Shown: piece by piece, positions 34,390 through 43,033 of the stretch
Layout of the letters: the number at the start of each line of letters is the position of its first letter
Position numbering within the stretch: the stretch's first letter is position 1
Source: Mycolicibacterium iranicum
Lineage (GTDB): Bacteria; Actinomycetota; Actinomycetes; Mycobacteriales; Mycobacteriaceae
Direction of reading: 5' to 3'
Assembly (NCBI RefSeq): GCF_001650495.1
Contig: NZ_LWCS01000028.1
Location: 21,750 to 85,749 of the forward strand
Length of the DNA: 64,000 bases
Translations under genes and position numbers: made by a program
Notes under the pieces: generated by a model
Database searches by the model: none
What the model saw: the letters and a program-made list of their open reading frames with translations, nothing else
Told to the model about the DNA's origin: nothing

Positions 34390-34833
34390 ATGACCGGCTA
34401 TCAAACGGTGGTGGTTGGTACGGACGGATCTGATTCGTCGTTGCGTGCCGTGGATCGCGCCGGTCAGATCGCTGCGGGCGCGCACGCAAGGCTCGTGGTC
34501 GCCACGGCGTACTTCCCGCAGAGCGAGGATGCGCGAGCCGCCGACGTCCTCAAAGACGAGGGCTACAAGATGTCCGGCAACGCGCCGATCTACGCCATCC
34601 TGCGCGAAGCGAGAGACCGTGCCAAGGCTGCCGGCGCCGAGAACGTCGAAGAGAAGGCCGTCGTCGGAGCACCGGTTGACGCACTTGTCGAATTGGCGGA
34701 AGAGGTGAACGCGGATCTGCTCGTGGTCGGCAATGTCGGCTTGAGCACGATTGCCGGCCGCTTGCTCGGCTCGGTGCCCGCGAACGTGGCGCGACGGTCC
34801 AAAACTGACGTGCTCATCGTGCACACCTCCTGA
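34390..34833 (+). CDS. Universal stress protein, cAMP-binding type (Rv1636-like)
   Basis: 147 aa from ATG 34390, chosen because GGGAGGATATTG precedes it; the TTG at 34387 directly before is unlikely. The nucleotide-binding pattern is intact: VVVGTDGSDSS at the N-terminus and GNVGLSTIAGRLLGSVPANV near the C-terminus. M. tuberculosis Rv1636 binds cAMP more tightly than ATP and may buffer or sense it. Two adenylate cyclases lie in the same window, which makes a cAMP role attractive. A bidirectional terminator separates it from the convergent aldolase gene. Confidence 0.93.
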   Translation: MTGYQTVVVGTDGSDSSLRAVDRAGQIAAGAHARLVVATAYFPQSEDARAADVLKDEGYKMSGNAPIYAILREARDRAKAAGAENVEEKAVVGAPVDALVELAEEVNADLLVVGNVGLSTIAGRLLGSVPANVARRSKTDVLIVHTS

Positions 34834-34849
34834 AAGGTCCTACAACGAG

Positions 34850-34882
34850 AAACCCTGGGCCGGCACTGCCGACCCAGGGTTT
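34850..34882. terminator. Bidirectional terminator between the stress gene and class I aldolase
   Basis: AAACCCTGGG pairs with CCCAGGGTTT (10 bp), with A-rich sequence on one side and TTTTCTGTC on the other, so it can serve both convergent genes. Confidence 0.75.
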
Positions 34883-34899
34883 TCTGTCGTCAGAGGCGA

Positions 34900-35784
34900 T
34901 CAGGAGTTGGACGCCTTCGCAATGGCGGTGATCGCGGAGTCCAAGGCCGCGTTGAACTCCTCGTCACTCTGCTGGGCCGTCAAGCCCTCGGTCAGTGCGC
35001 GTGAGAAGCTCGCAATGACGCCCTGGTTGGCGGCAAGCTTTTCGCAGGCGTCCTCGCGGTTGTAGCCGCCCGACAGCGCGACCACCCTCAGCACCTTCGG
35101 ATGTTCGACAAGCTCCCGGTAATGGTTGTCGACGTCGGGCAGGGTCAACTTGAGCATCACGAACTGACCGTCAGCGAGCTTGTCCAGTTCGGACAGGATG
35201 GCAGCTTTCAGTTGATCCTCGGCCTTCGCCTTCTCGGGGCTGTGGATGTCGACCTCGGGCTCGATGATCGGAATCAGGCCTGCGGCCAGGATCTGTTTGC
35301 CGACCTCGAACTGCTGGGCGACAACCTCCTCGAGGCCCGCGCCGGGCAGCTTGATGACCGATCGCATCTTCGTGCCGAACACGCCCTTGTCGCGGGCGCG
35401 CGCCAGAAGGTCGTCGAGGCCGGGAATCGGCTTCATGACCTGGGCGCCGTCCCTCTCCTCGGCGAGACCCTTGTCCACCTTGAGGAACGGCACGATCTGC
35501 TTGACGTTCCACAGGTAGTCGGCGGTGTCGCGCCCTTCGATCTGCCGATCCATCGTGTCCTCGAAAAGAATTGCGCCGAGGATGCGACCGCCGTCGAAGC
35601 TGGGGCTGGTGATGATGCGGGTACGCATCTCGTGCACCAGGTCGAACATTTCTTCGTCGCCGGAGTAGGCGTCCTCGGCGATGCCGTACAGCTTCAACGC
35701 CTTGGGCGTGCTGCCACCGCTCTGGTCCAAGGCCGCAATGAACCCGGCGCCGCGCTGCGCCTTGTTGAACTGATCGCTGTTCAT
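34900..35784 (-). CDS. Class I fructose-bisphosphate aldolase
   Basis: 294 aa. The class I fold is recognisable (GAGFIAALDQSGGSTPKALK, RSVIKLPGAGLEEVVAQQF, IPIIEPEVDIHSPEKAKAE, LKLTLPDVDNHYRELVEHP); the Lys in FVMLKLTLP is the likely Schiff-base residue. It cleaves fructose 1,6-bisphosphate without a metal, in contrast to the class II enzyme that mycobacteria also carry elsewhere. ATG 35784 has AAAGGGATC just upstream. M. tuberculosis has no gene here as I recall, so it appears to be an insertion between the stress protein and MBL genes. Confidence 0.92.
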   Translation of the reverse strand: MNSDQFNKAQRGAGFIAALDQSGGSTPKALKLYGIAEDAYSGDEEMFDLVHEMRTRIITSPSFDGGRILGAILFEDTMDRQIEGRDTADYLWNVKQIVPFLKVDKGLAEERDGAQVMKPIPGLDDLLARARDKGVFGTKMRSVIKLPGAGLEEVVAQQFEVGKQILAAGLIPIIEPEVDIHSPEKAKAEDQLKAAILSELDKLADGQFVMLKLTLPDVDNHYRELVEHPKVLRVVALSGGYNREDACEKLAANQGVIASFSRALTEGLTAQQSDEEFNAALDSAITAIAKASNS

Positions 35785-35818
35785 GATCCCTTTCTGACTT
35801 TCTTCAATTGACCGCGCG

Positions 35819-36496
35819 TCACCACCCTCGCTCACGCCATTCGCCCAGGTGAGGGCGCTCGGTCCCGAGCGTCGTGTCGTCGCCGTGTCCTGGATAGACA
35901 ACGGTCGAATCGGAGTAGACATCGAAGACCCGGCTGCTCACGTCGTCGAGCAATTCTTCGAAGTCGCCGTCTTTCCAGGTCTTGCCCACACCGCCGGGAA
36001 ACAGGCAGTCGCCGGTGAACAGATGCACCCTGCCGTCGGTGGCCGGGCCGCCGAGAGCCAGTGCGACCGAGCCGGGTGTATGTCCGCGCAGGTGGATGAC
36101 GTCGAAACTCAATTCGCCGATCGAGATGGTCTCGCCACCGGCGAGCAGCCTGTCCGGTGCGACCGGCAGCGGCCCGGCGTCGAGGCTGTGCGCAGCAGTC
36201 GGGGCGCTGGTGGCTGTAGCCACCTGCTGGAGCGCGATCCAATGGTCTTGATGCTGGTGGCTGGTGACGATCAGGGACAGTTTCGGGGCGAAGCGTTCGA
36301 CGAGTTCGAGGAGGATTTCCGCATCGTTGGCGGCGTCGATGAGTAGCGTCTCGCCGGTCTGGGAACAGGTCACGAGGTACGCGTTGTTGTCCATCGGGCC
36401 CACCGACACTTTGACGATCGACGCGCCGGGAAGTTCGCGTCGGGCAGCAGTTCGCGGTTCGACGTGACCTGTGTAGTTGTCGTCGACGATCGTCAT
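35819..36496 (-). CDS. MBL-fold metallo-hydrolase (Rv1637c-like)
   Basis: 225 aa, glyoxalase II-like. The metal-binding motif is TSHQHQDHW with His80, His82, Asp84 and His85; further ligands lie in RGHTPGSV, FTGDCLFPGG and YPGHGDD. Family members hydrolyse thioesters or lactones; the specific substrate is unknown. No signal peptide. It sits divergent from uvrA, with a class I aldolase gene 34 bp downstream on the same strand. Confidence 0.9.
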   Translation of the reverse strand: MTIVDDNYTGHVEPRTAARRELPGASIVKVSVGPMDNNAYLVTCSQTGETLLIDAANDAEILLELVERFAPKLSLIVTSHQHQDHWIALQQVATATSAPTAAHSLDAGPLPVAPDRLLAGGETISIGELSFDVIHLRGHTPGSVALALGGPATDGRVHLFTGDCLFPGGVGKTWKDGDFEELLDDVSSRVFDVYSDSTVVYPGHGDDTTLGTERPHLGEWRERGW

Positions 36497-36588
36497 GGTG
36501 ACTCACGTTACTTCCCGGTCGACGACCGCTCGTCCGGGGCTTGTCGGTGGGCAGACCTAGCATTGGGTCTGTAGTGCGCCCAGCGGAC

Positions 36589-36615
36589 GGAACGCGGGCG
36601 CAGTTCCAGCGGAAC
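36589..36615 (+). promoter_or_regulatory. Interleaved GGAAC/GTTCC inverted repeats before uvrA
   Basis: GGAAC-N9-GTTCC, then AGC and another GGAAC, so the middle arm can pair either way. It sits in the uvrA 5' leader downstream of a TAGCAT -10-like box (36558-36563). It is not a LexA box because the spacing is wrong. It could be an RNA hairpin or operator. Confidence 0.3.
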
Positions 36616-36628
36616 AGAAGGGGCATCG

Positions 36629-39535
36629 GTGGCTGACCGCCTAGTTGTCAAGGGTGCCCGGGAGCACAATCTGCGTGGCGTGGATCTCGATCTGCCGCGC
36701 GACGCGATGATCGTGTTCACCGGGCTGTCGGGGTCGGGCAAGTCGTCGCTGGCGTTCGACACGATCTTCGCCGAGGGGCAGCGCCGCTACGTGGAGTCGT
36801 TGTCGGCGTATGCGCGACAGTTCCTCGGCCAGATGGACAAACCCGATGTCGACTTCATCGAGGGCCTGTCCCCGGCGGTATCGATCGACCAGAAGTCGAC
36901 CAACCGCAATCCGCGGTCGACGGTGGGCACGATCACCGAGGTCTACGACTATCTGCGTCTGCTGTATGCGCGGGCGGGCACGCCGCACTGCCCGGTGTGT
37001 GGTGAGCGGATCGCCAAGCAGACGCCACAGCAGATCGTCGACCAGGTCCTCGCGATGGACGAGGGGTTGCGTTTCCAGGTGCTCGCCCCCGTGGTGCGCA
37101 CTCGCAAAGGCGAGTTCGTCGACCTCTTCGACAAGCTCAACACGCAGGGCTACAGCAGGGTCCGGGTCGACGGCGTGGTGTATCCGCTCACTGACCCTCC
37201 GAAGCTGAAGAAGCAGGAGAAGCACGACATCGAGGTCGTCGTGGATCGGTTGACGGTCAAGGCGTCCTCCAAGCAGCGGCTCACGGACTCCGTGGAGACG
37301 GCGCTGAATCTCGCCGACGGCATCCTCGTGCTCGAGTTCGTCGACAGGGAAGACGACCACCCCCACCGCGAACAGCGGTTCTCCGAGAAACTCGCCTGCC
37401 CGAACGGCCATCCGTTGGCCGTCGATGACCTCGAGCCCAGGTCGTTCTCGTTCAACTCCCCCTATGGAGCCTGTCCAGAATGTGTCGGCCTCGGCATCAA
37501 GAAGGAGGTGGACCCCGACCTCGTGGTTCCGGATCCCGAGTTGACGTTGGCTGAAGGAGCCGTGGCCCCGTGGTCCATGGGTCACACCGCCGAGTACTTC
37601 ACCCGGATGCTCTCGGGTCTCGGCGATCAACTCGGGTTCGACGTGAACACGCCCTGGAAGAAGCTTCCGGCCAAGGCGCGCAAGGCAATTCTGGAAGGCT
37701 GCGACGAACAGGTGCACGTGCGGTACAAGAACCGCTACGGACGCACCCGGTCCTACTACGCCGACTTCGAAGGCGTCATGGCGTTCCTGCAACGTCGTAT
37801 GGAGCAGACCGACTCCGAGCAGATGAAAGAGCGGCTCGAAGGTTTCATGCGCGACGTGCCGTGTCCTGAATGCGACGGCACACGCCTCAAGCCGGAGATC
37901 CTCGCCGTGACGATGTCGGCGGGGGACTTCGGCGCGAAGTCGATCGCCCAGGTGTCCGAGCTGTCCATCGCCGACTGCGCCGCGTTCCTCAACGCACTGA
38001 CGCTGGGCGCCAGGGAAGCGGCGATCGCCGGCCAGGTGCTCAAGGAGATCCAGTCACGCCTGGGCTTCCTCCTCGACGTCGGACTCGATTACCTGTCCCT
38101 GTCCCGGGCGGCGGGCACACTCTCCGGTGGTGAGGCGCAACGTATCCGGTTGGCCACGCAGATCGGCTCTGGGCTCGTCGGAGTGCTCTACGTGCTCGAC
38201 GAGCCGTCGATCGGGCTCCATCAGCGCGACAACCGCCGCCTGATCGACACCTTGGTGCGGCTGCGCGACCTCGGCAACACCCTGATCGTCGTCGAGCACG
38301 ACCTCGACACCATCGCCCATGCCGACTGGGTGGTCGACATCGGTCCCGCGGCAGGCGAGCACGGTGGCCAGATCGTGCACAGCGGCACCTACCAGGACCT
38401 GCTCAAGAATCCCGAATCCATCACCGGCGCCTATCTCTCCGGCAAGGAGGAGATCGAGGTGCCGACGATGCGGCGGGTCGTCGACAAGAAGCGCCAGCTC
38501 ACCGTCGTGGGTGCCCGGGAGCACAATCTTCGGGAGATCGATGTGGCCTTCCCGCTCGGGGTGCTCACGTCGGTGACGGGAGTGTCCGGATCGGGTAAGT
38601 CGACGCTGGTCAACGACATCCTGGCGTCGGTGCTGGCCAACAAGCTCAACGGTGCGCGGCTGGTGCCGGGCAGGCACACGCGCATCAACGGTCTCGATCA
38701 CCTCGACAAGCTCGTTCGTGTCGACCAGTCACCGATCGGGCGCACCCCGCGGTCCAATCCGGCGACCTACACGGGCGTGTTCGACAAGATCCGGACGCTG
38801 TTCGCGGCGACCACCGAAGCCAAGGTCCGCGGCTATCAACCCGGAAGGTTCTCGTTCAACGTCAAGGGCGGACGCTGCGAGGCCTGCTCGGGTGACGGCA
38901 CCATCAAGATCGAGATGAACTTCCTGCCGGACGTGTACGTCCCGTGCGAGGTGTGCCAGGGCGCACGGTACAACCGTGAGACCCTCGAGGTGCATTACAA
39001 GGGCAAGACCATCGCCGAGGTGCTCGACATGTCGATCGAGGAGGCGGCGGAGTTCTTCGCGCCGATCAGCTCGATCCACCGTTATCTGAAGACTCTCGTC
39101 GATGTCGGCCTGGGTTACGTGCGGCTCGGCCAACCGGCACCGACGCTGTCCGGTGGCGAAGCCCAGCGCGTGAAGCTGGCATCGGAGCTGCAGAAGCGTT
39201 CGACCGGTCGGACTATCTACATTCTCGACGAGCCGACCACCGGTCTGCACTTCGAGGACATCCGAAAGCTACTGGCCGTCATCAACGGCCTTGTGGACAA
39301 AGGCAATTCGGTGATCGTCATCGAGCACAACCTCGACGTGATCAAGACCTCGGACTGGATTGTCGACATGGGGCCCGAGGGTGGCTCCGGCGGCGGCACC
39401 GTGGTGGCGACGGGCACACCGGAGGATGTCGCGGCCAATCCGGACAGCTACACGGGACACTTCCTGGCCGAGACGCTCGGGGTGGCGCGGCCGAAGCCGA
39501 AGCCACGTAGCCGCCGAGCCAAGGTCAGCGCCTAG
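36629..39535 (+). CDS. uvrA: Excinuclease ABC subunit A
   Basis: 968 aa. Two ABC ATPase halves: Walker A GLSGSGKSS near residue 35 and GVSGSGKST near 655; signatures LSGGEAQRIRLATQIGSG and LSGGEAQRVKLASELQK; Walker B LYVLDEPSIGLH and IYILDEPTTGLHF. Zinc-binding Cys pairs appear as CPVCGERI, CPECVGL-type and CEACSGDG...CEVC. It scans DNA for helix-distorting lesions with UvrB. GTG start after GAAGGGGCATCG. The C-terminus is Lys/Arg-rich (RPKPKPRSRRAKVSA). It overlaps the convergent winged-helix gene by 4 bp. Confidence 0.97.
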   Translation: MADRLVVKGAREHNLRGVDLDLPRDAMIVFTGLSGSGKSSLAFDTIFAEGQRRYVESLSAYARQFLGQMDKPDVDFIEGLSPAVSIDQKSTNRNPRSTVGTITEVYDYLRLLYARAGTPHCPVCGERIAKQTPQQIVDQVLAMDEGLRFQVLAPVVRTRKGEFVDLFDKLNTQGYSRVRVDGVVYPLTDPPKLKKQEKHDIEVVVDRLTVKASSKQRLTDSVETALNLADGILVLEFVDREDDHPHREQRFSEKLACPNGHPLAVDDLEPRSFSFNSPYGACPECVGLGIKKEVDPDLVVPDPELTLAEGAVAPWSMGHTAEYFTRMLSGLGDQLGFDVNTPWKKLPAKARKAILEGCDEQVHVRYKNRYGRTRSYYADFEGVMAFLQRRMEQTDSEQMKERLEGFMRDVPCPECDGTRLKPEILAVTMSAGDFGAKSIAQVSELSIADCAAFLNALTLGAREAAIAGQVLKEIQSRLGFLLDVGLDYLSLSRAAGTLSGGEAQRIRLATQIGSGLVGVLYVLDEPSIGLHQRDNRRLIDTLVRLRDLGNTLIVVEHDLDTIAHADWVVDIGPAAGEHGGQIVHSGTYQDLLKNPESITGAYLSGKEEIEVPTMRRVVDKKRQLTVVGAREHNLREIDVAFPLGVLTSVTGVSGSGKSTLVNDILASVLANKLNGARLVPGRHTRINGLDHLDKLVRVDQSPIGRTPRSNPATYTGVFDKIRTLFAATTEAKVRGYQPGRFSFNVKGGRCEACSGDGTIKIEMNFLPDVYVPCEVCQGARYNRETLEVHYKGKTIAEVLDMSIEEAAEFFAPISSIHRYLKTLVDVGLGYVRLGQPAPTLSGGEAQRVKLASELQKRSTGRTIYILDEPTTGLHFEDIRKLLAVINGLVDKGNSVIVIEHNLDVIKTSDWIVDMGPEGGSGGGTVVATGTPEDVAANPDSYTGHFLAETLGVARPKPKPRSRRAKVSA

Positions 39536-40704
39536 GGTGCTGGCTTGCTGAGCGGCGACGGAAACCGGGGATTGATCCGCGTGCCATCTAGCCAATCCGT
39601 CAGTTGATCAGCCTTGGCCCGCAGCGCTTTCGACGTTTGGCGGCCGACGTCTTCGAGTAGCAGTATTTCGACGCGTCCGTCGGCGTCCTGACGCCACGCT
39701 CCGACAACCCGGCCGTCGACCCAGACCGTCGGGCCGGCGTTGCCGTTGCGGTCGAACACCTGGCCGCGGTGCTCACCGACATACCAGTCGCGGTCCACCC
39801 ACCCCATGGTCGTCACGTCGAGACCGGGAAGCAGTGCGCACCAGGGCTCCGCGGCGGGCTCCGGTTCGTCGTCGCCGGGAAGCACGAAGCCAGGGGTGCC
39901 GTGCATCTCGACCTCCACCGCATCGAGATCTGCCAGTGCTTGGCGCGCCCATCCCAGAGTGTTGCCGAACCACCACTTGATGTCGGTGGCGGTGGCCGGA
40001 CCGAACGCAGAAAGCCACCGTCGCACCAGCTCGGTGCGCGCCTGTTCCGGCGTCACCGGGTCGGTCGGCTCCAACCATCGCCCAGCCGTGACCCAGCGGG
40101 GCCGCGACGTGGTCCAGCCGCCGTCGTTCGGGCCGCGGAGGATGTGGCCGCGGGCCGACAACACGGTCAGTACCCGTGGGGCGAGGTGGCCTTCACCGCC
40201 ATACGCCTTGCCGGGTGCCGGGTTATAGGTGCCCGTCAGCTCGGGCAGCGCTTCGCGCAATTGGCGCGCCGTGCACGGATCGGCGGAGCTCAGATGACGT
40301 AGGACCGCCGCACAGGCGGTCTCGACCCATGTGGCTCCATCGGGTGCCACCCCGGCGTTCTGTGCGTCGACCGCCAGCCTGCGGGTTTCGTTGGCGGCGA
40401 CGCGGTCGCTGGCCGCAGCCTGGATCGCCGGCAGGTCATCGGCCTGCACCACCCACAGCGTGCGACGCATCGCCAGGTGTTTGACGACCGAATGTGCTTC
40501 GTAGAGCGCATGGTTGAGATCCGAGGTGGCGAAATCGCGCAGCCGCGCCCACAGCGAGAGATGCGGTGTCGTCGGATCGGTGGCATGCAGGCCCACCAAC
40601 CGTGCCGTCAACTCGCCGACCGAATCTGCTTCGCCGGGGCCGACAACCAACTGGTGACGCCTGGCCAATCGCGCGCGCCGCTCCTCGACGGTGAAAGACC
40701 TCAT
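39532..40704 (-). CDS. Winged-helix DNA-binding-domain protein (HTH_42 / DUF1006 family)
   Basis: 390 aa. The N-terminal part (RRHQLVVGPGEADSVGELTARLVGLHATDPTTPHLSLWAR, quoted in short as LVGLHATDPTTPHLSL) is the hallmark of this family, which contains three tandem winged helices; KWWFGNTLGWARQAL and GLDVTTMGWVDRDWY follow. Relatives such as AlkX/YcaQ-like glycosylases act on DNA, including unhooking of interstrand crosslinks, but many members have no known function. Its place next to uvrA hints at DNA repair. ATG 40704 was chosen because the family sequence begins within ten residues. Confidence 0.85.
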   Translation of the reverse strand: MRSFTVEERRARLARRHQLVVGPGEADSVGELTARLVGLHATDPTTPHLSLWARLRDFATSDLNHALYEAHSVVKHLAMRRTLWVVQADDLPAIQAAASDRVAANETRRLAVDAQNAGVAPDGATWVETACAAVLRHLSSADPCTARQLREALPELTGTYNPAPGKAYGGEGHLAPRVLTVLSARGHILRGPNDGGWTTSRPRWVTAGRWLEPTDPVTPEQARTELVRRWLSAFGPATATDIKWWFGNTLGWARQALADLDAVEVEMHGTPGFVLPGDDEPEPAAEPWCALLPGLDVTTMGWVDRDWYVGEHRGQVFDRNGNAGPTVWVDGRVVGAWRQDADGRVEILLLEDVGRQTSKALRAKADQLTDWLDGTRINPRFPSPLSKPAP

Positions 40705-40745
40705 CGAGACTGAACGGTACCTCCGCCGACCGACAGCGCCCCCAA

Positions 40746-40761
40746 AATTGGGATCGGTAGC
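40746..40761 (+). repeat. 16-bp element, copy B
   Basis: AATTGGGATCGGTAGC, identical to 16595-16610. It ends 66 bp before the ATG of the lipoprotein gene. Confidence 0.5.
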
Positions 40762-40827
40762 GCGTGCCTCTCGATTGACTTCATCCCGACGACGCCACTG
40801 GGGCGAAGCACGACGAAGGGAAACATC

Positions 40828-41328
40828 ATGAAGCGAGTTGTCGCAGGCGTTATCGGTCTGGCCGCGGGCGCCGCGATGCTGATCGGCTGCTCGGACGACA
40901 AGGGCACGTCCGCCGAGAGCTCCTCCTCGCAGAGCTCTGCGGCCTCGCCCACCTCTGCGGTCGCCGACGGCGGAACCACAGAGGTCAAGGTGGACGGTGC
41001 CGATCTGGCCGGTCTGGACCTGAACTCGGTGACCTGCGTCAAGCAGGCCGGAAAGATCACCGTAGCCAGCGGCGCGATCGGTGGTCAGCAGGGGCTGGGC
41101 ATCGTCATGTCCGACGAGGCGACCCCGGTCGTCGAGTCGCTCGGCATGGTCGTCGACGGCAACGCACTTGCCGTCGCCAACGCGATGGGAGCCAAGTCCG
41201 GCAGCGCCGAGGTCACGGTTGACGGCGACAGCTACACGATCACCGGCGAAGCTGTCGGTGCCGACATGAGCAATCCGATGGCGGGCATGATCACCAAGCC
41301 GTTCACCGTCACGGTGACCTGCAGCTGA
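40828..41328 (+). CDS. 19-kDa-antigen-type lipoprotein (LpqH-like)
   Basis: 166 aa. A lipoprotein signal ends at the lipobox LIGC with Cys21. A Ser/Ala-rich linker (SAESSSSQSSAASPTS) leads into the domain of the mycobacterial 19-kDa lipoprotein family (EVKVDGADLAGLDLNSVTCVKQAG ... SYTITGEAVGADMSNPMA); the two Cys residues outside the lipobox can form a disulfide. Relatives are surface antigens that signal through TLR2. GAAGGGAAACATC precedes the ATG. A strong hairpin follows the stop. Confidence 0.9.
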   Translation: MKRVVAGVIGLAAGAAMLIGCSDDKGTSAESSSSQSSAASPTSAVADGGTTEVKVDGADLAGLDLNSVTCVKQAGKITVASGAIGGQQGLGIVMSDEATPVVESLGMVVDGNALAVANAMGAKSGSAEVTVDGDSYTITGEAVGADMSNPMAGMITKPFTVTVTCS

Positions 41329-41347
41329 TCGCATGCCAGGCCCAGGG

Positions 41348-41376
41348 GCGGCGGGCGTGCCCGACACGCCCGCCGC
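41348..41376 (+). terminator. Perfect 12-bp hairpin ending the lipoprotein transcript
   Basis: GCGGCGGGCGTG pairs with CACGCCCGCCGC around CCCGA, followed by TTCC. It separates the lipoprotein gene from the CHAT cassette and argues against the earlier ATG 41333 as the start of the next gene, because it would fall inside that reading frame. Confidence 0.75.
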
Positions 41377-41380
41377 TTCC

Positions 41381-41386
41381 TATGAT
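41381..41386 (+). promoter_or_regulatory. -10 element of the TPR/CHAT operon (leaderless)
   Basis: TATGAT, 6 nt, then GTG 41393. It lies directly after the lipoprotein terminator, so the CHAT cassette has its own promoter. Confidence 0.65.
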
Positions 41387-41392
41387 TACGCG

Positions 41393-43033
41393 GTGGCCCC
41401 TGTTCCCGGTCATCCCGAAATCGAGCACGATCTCGATCGGGCACGCCGACTGGCTTTCGCCGCGGACGAATTCGCGGCCAAAGACCTGTTGCTGTCACTG
41501 ATGCCCCGCATCGAGGAAGTGGACCGCGACGACCTGATCCTCGAAGTTTATGCCCAACTGGGCGAGCTCTACCTGGTCCGCACGGCCTATGACGGGGTGA
41601 CCGAATGCGTGAAACGTATCGAGGACTGCCTGCAGATCTATCGCGAGATTCGAGCAGGTCAGCGTCCAGAGGACGCCACGAAGGTCGTCTTCTCTCCGGC
41701 CGAAATCGATCACATGATCTGCCGGTACAACCGACGGGCGCTGTTCCTGCGCACCGGCATGGCAGCCGCGCACGGCCAACACGAGACGGCGGCGACGCAG
41801 CTGCAGGCTCTGATCGAGGAGCCCGGCATGTTCGATGATCTTTGCGGCGAACACGCCTACCTGATCACCCATGCGCGGATCCTGTGTGCAGTGGGGCTCT
41901 GTGACGACGATCTGCATGTCCAGTCACTTCCCCTGTGGGAGAAGGTGTTCGACGCAATCGCAGGACCCGGCGACGGGAGCGAGTTCGACGACACCCTCCG
42001 TGTCCTCGCCGGTACGGGATACGGCCGGTTCTGCGTGGAGACCGGGCGGCTCAACGAGGCCGAACCATGGCTGCGGCGCGCTGGAGCCCGAGCGCACGCA
42101 CGCGGCTGGCGCCTGGCCACCGCCCGCACACAACTGGAACGCGCGACCGCGGCGTGGTCAGCCGGGGACCGGGCCCGTGCGCAAGACCTGGTCCACGAGG
42201 CCTATCCGGCGATCGCCGACGGCAATCGCGCACACGACGTGTCGCGCAGTTGGCTCTATTTCGGCTTGATCGCGATCTCGGTGGGGGAGTTGGACGACGC
42301 CGACGAGAGACTCGGCCACGCCGAACGGCACTGGCGCGAGATCAACAAGCCTCTGCATATTCATCGAATTCTTCTGCAGCGCAGCTGGGTTGACATCTTG
42401 CGTGGTGACTTCGCCGCCGCCACCGACCGCGTCGCGGCGGCCCGCGAGCTCCTCGACAGCTGGCCCCGGCATAGCTGGTTGCAATACGCCAGGCTCGACG
42501 ACCACCTCGGCTCGATTCTGCGGGCCGAAGCGATGGCGGATCCCGCGCTCGCCCACGAGAAGTTCGAGCAGGCGGCCGACCTGAAAGTGCCCGCCGCGCT
42601 GGCCGTCGACTCGGTGCGCTACGCCATCGGCGACGCCGATGCGAGGATGCGATGGGCCACCCATGTGTCATCGCGTGTGCTCGCCGGTGCCTTCGCGGTG
42701 GCCTGGGAATGGGGCAATACGGCCTTGGTCAGTGAACTGATCGAATACCACAGTGCCAGAGGTTCATTCAGTATCGCACAGTCGCCGCAGACCGCGGACT
42801 GGGCTGATACCGCAACGGCGGCGGTTCCCGTCGACGATGCCGACGAGTATGCCCTGGTCGCGTCCGGACCCGGGACGGTCGGCGGCGCCATGCTGACCAA
42901 ACTCGGTGCCCTTCCACCTCTTCGGATGCACCCGAACACCGAACCGGTGTTGAAGTACTACCGCGAACTGGCGCAGCTGCGATACGGCCGCACCGTGACC
43001 TCCGCGGAACCCGAGTGGAGCACCTGGCCATGA
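41393..43033 (+). CDS. TPR-repeat protein of the CHAT cassette
   Basis: 546 aa, almost entirely helical. Repeats of the TPR type are visible, for example EVYAQLGELYLVRTAYDGVTEC, RAQDLVHEAYPAIADG and ISVGELDDADERLGHAERHW. Such solenoids bind partner proteins or peptides; being coupled (ATGA overlap) to a CHAT protease gene, it probably regulates or presents substrate to the protease. Near the C-terminus, residues 483-499 carry a DEYALVASGPGTVGGAM motif, also found in the last protein of the cassette. The start is GTG 41393 because a TATGAT box lies 6 nt upstream and a terminator lies between it and the earlier ATG 41333. Confidence 0.85.
   Translation: MAPVPGHPEIEHDLDRARRLAFAADEFAAKDLLLSLMPRIEEVDRDDLILEVYAQLGELYLVRTAYDGVTECVKRIEDCLQIYREIRAGQRPEDATKVVFSPAEIDHMICRYNRRALFLRTGMAAAHGQHETAATQLQALIEEPGMFDDLCGEHAYLITHARILCAVGLCDDDLHVQSLPLWEKVFDAIAGPGDGSEFDDTLRVLAGTGYGRFCVETGRLNEAEPWLRRAGARAHARGWRLATARTQLERATAAWSAGDRARAQDLVHEAYPAIADGNRAHDVSRSWLYFGLIAISVGELDDADERLGHAERHWREINKPLHIHRILLQRSWVDILRGDFAAATDRVAAARELLDSWPRHSWLQYARLDDHLGSILRAEAMADPALAHEKFEQAADLKVPAALAVDSVRYAIGDADARMRWATHVSSRVLAGAFAVAWEWGNTALVSELIEYHSARGSFSIAQSPQTADWADTATAAVPVDDADEYALVASGPGTVGGAMLTKLGALPPLRMHPNTEPVLKYYRELAQLRYGRTVTSAEPEWSTWP

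Noticed and set aside
36541..36628. LexA/SOS box upstream of uvrA, and likewise before uvrB
   Set aside because: The GGAAC/GTTCC arms are 9 or 3 nt apart, not 4; no match to the mycobacterial SOS consensus in either region.
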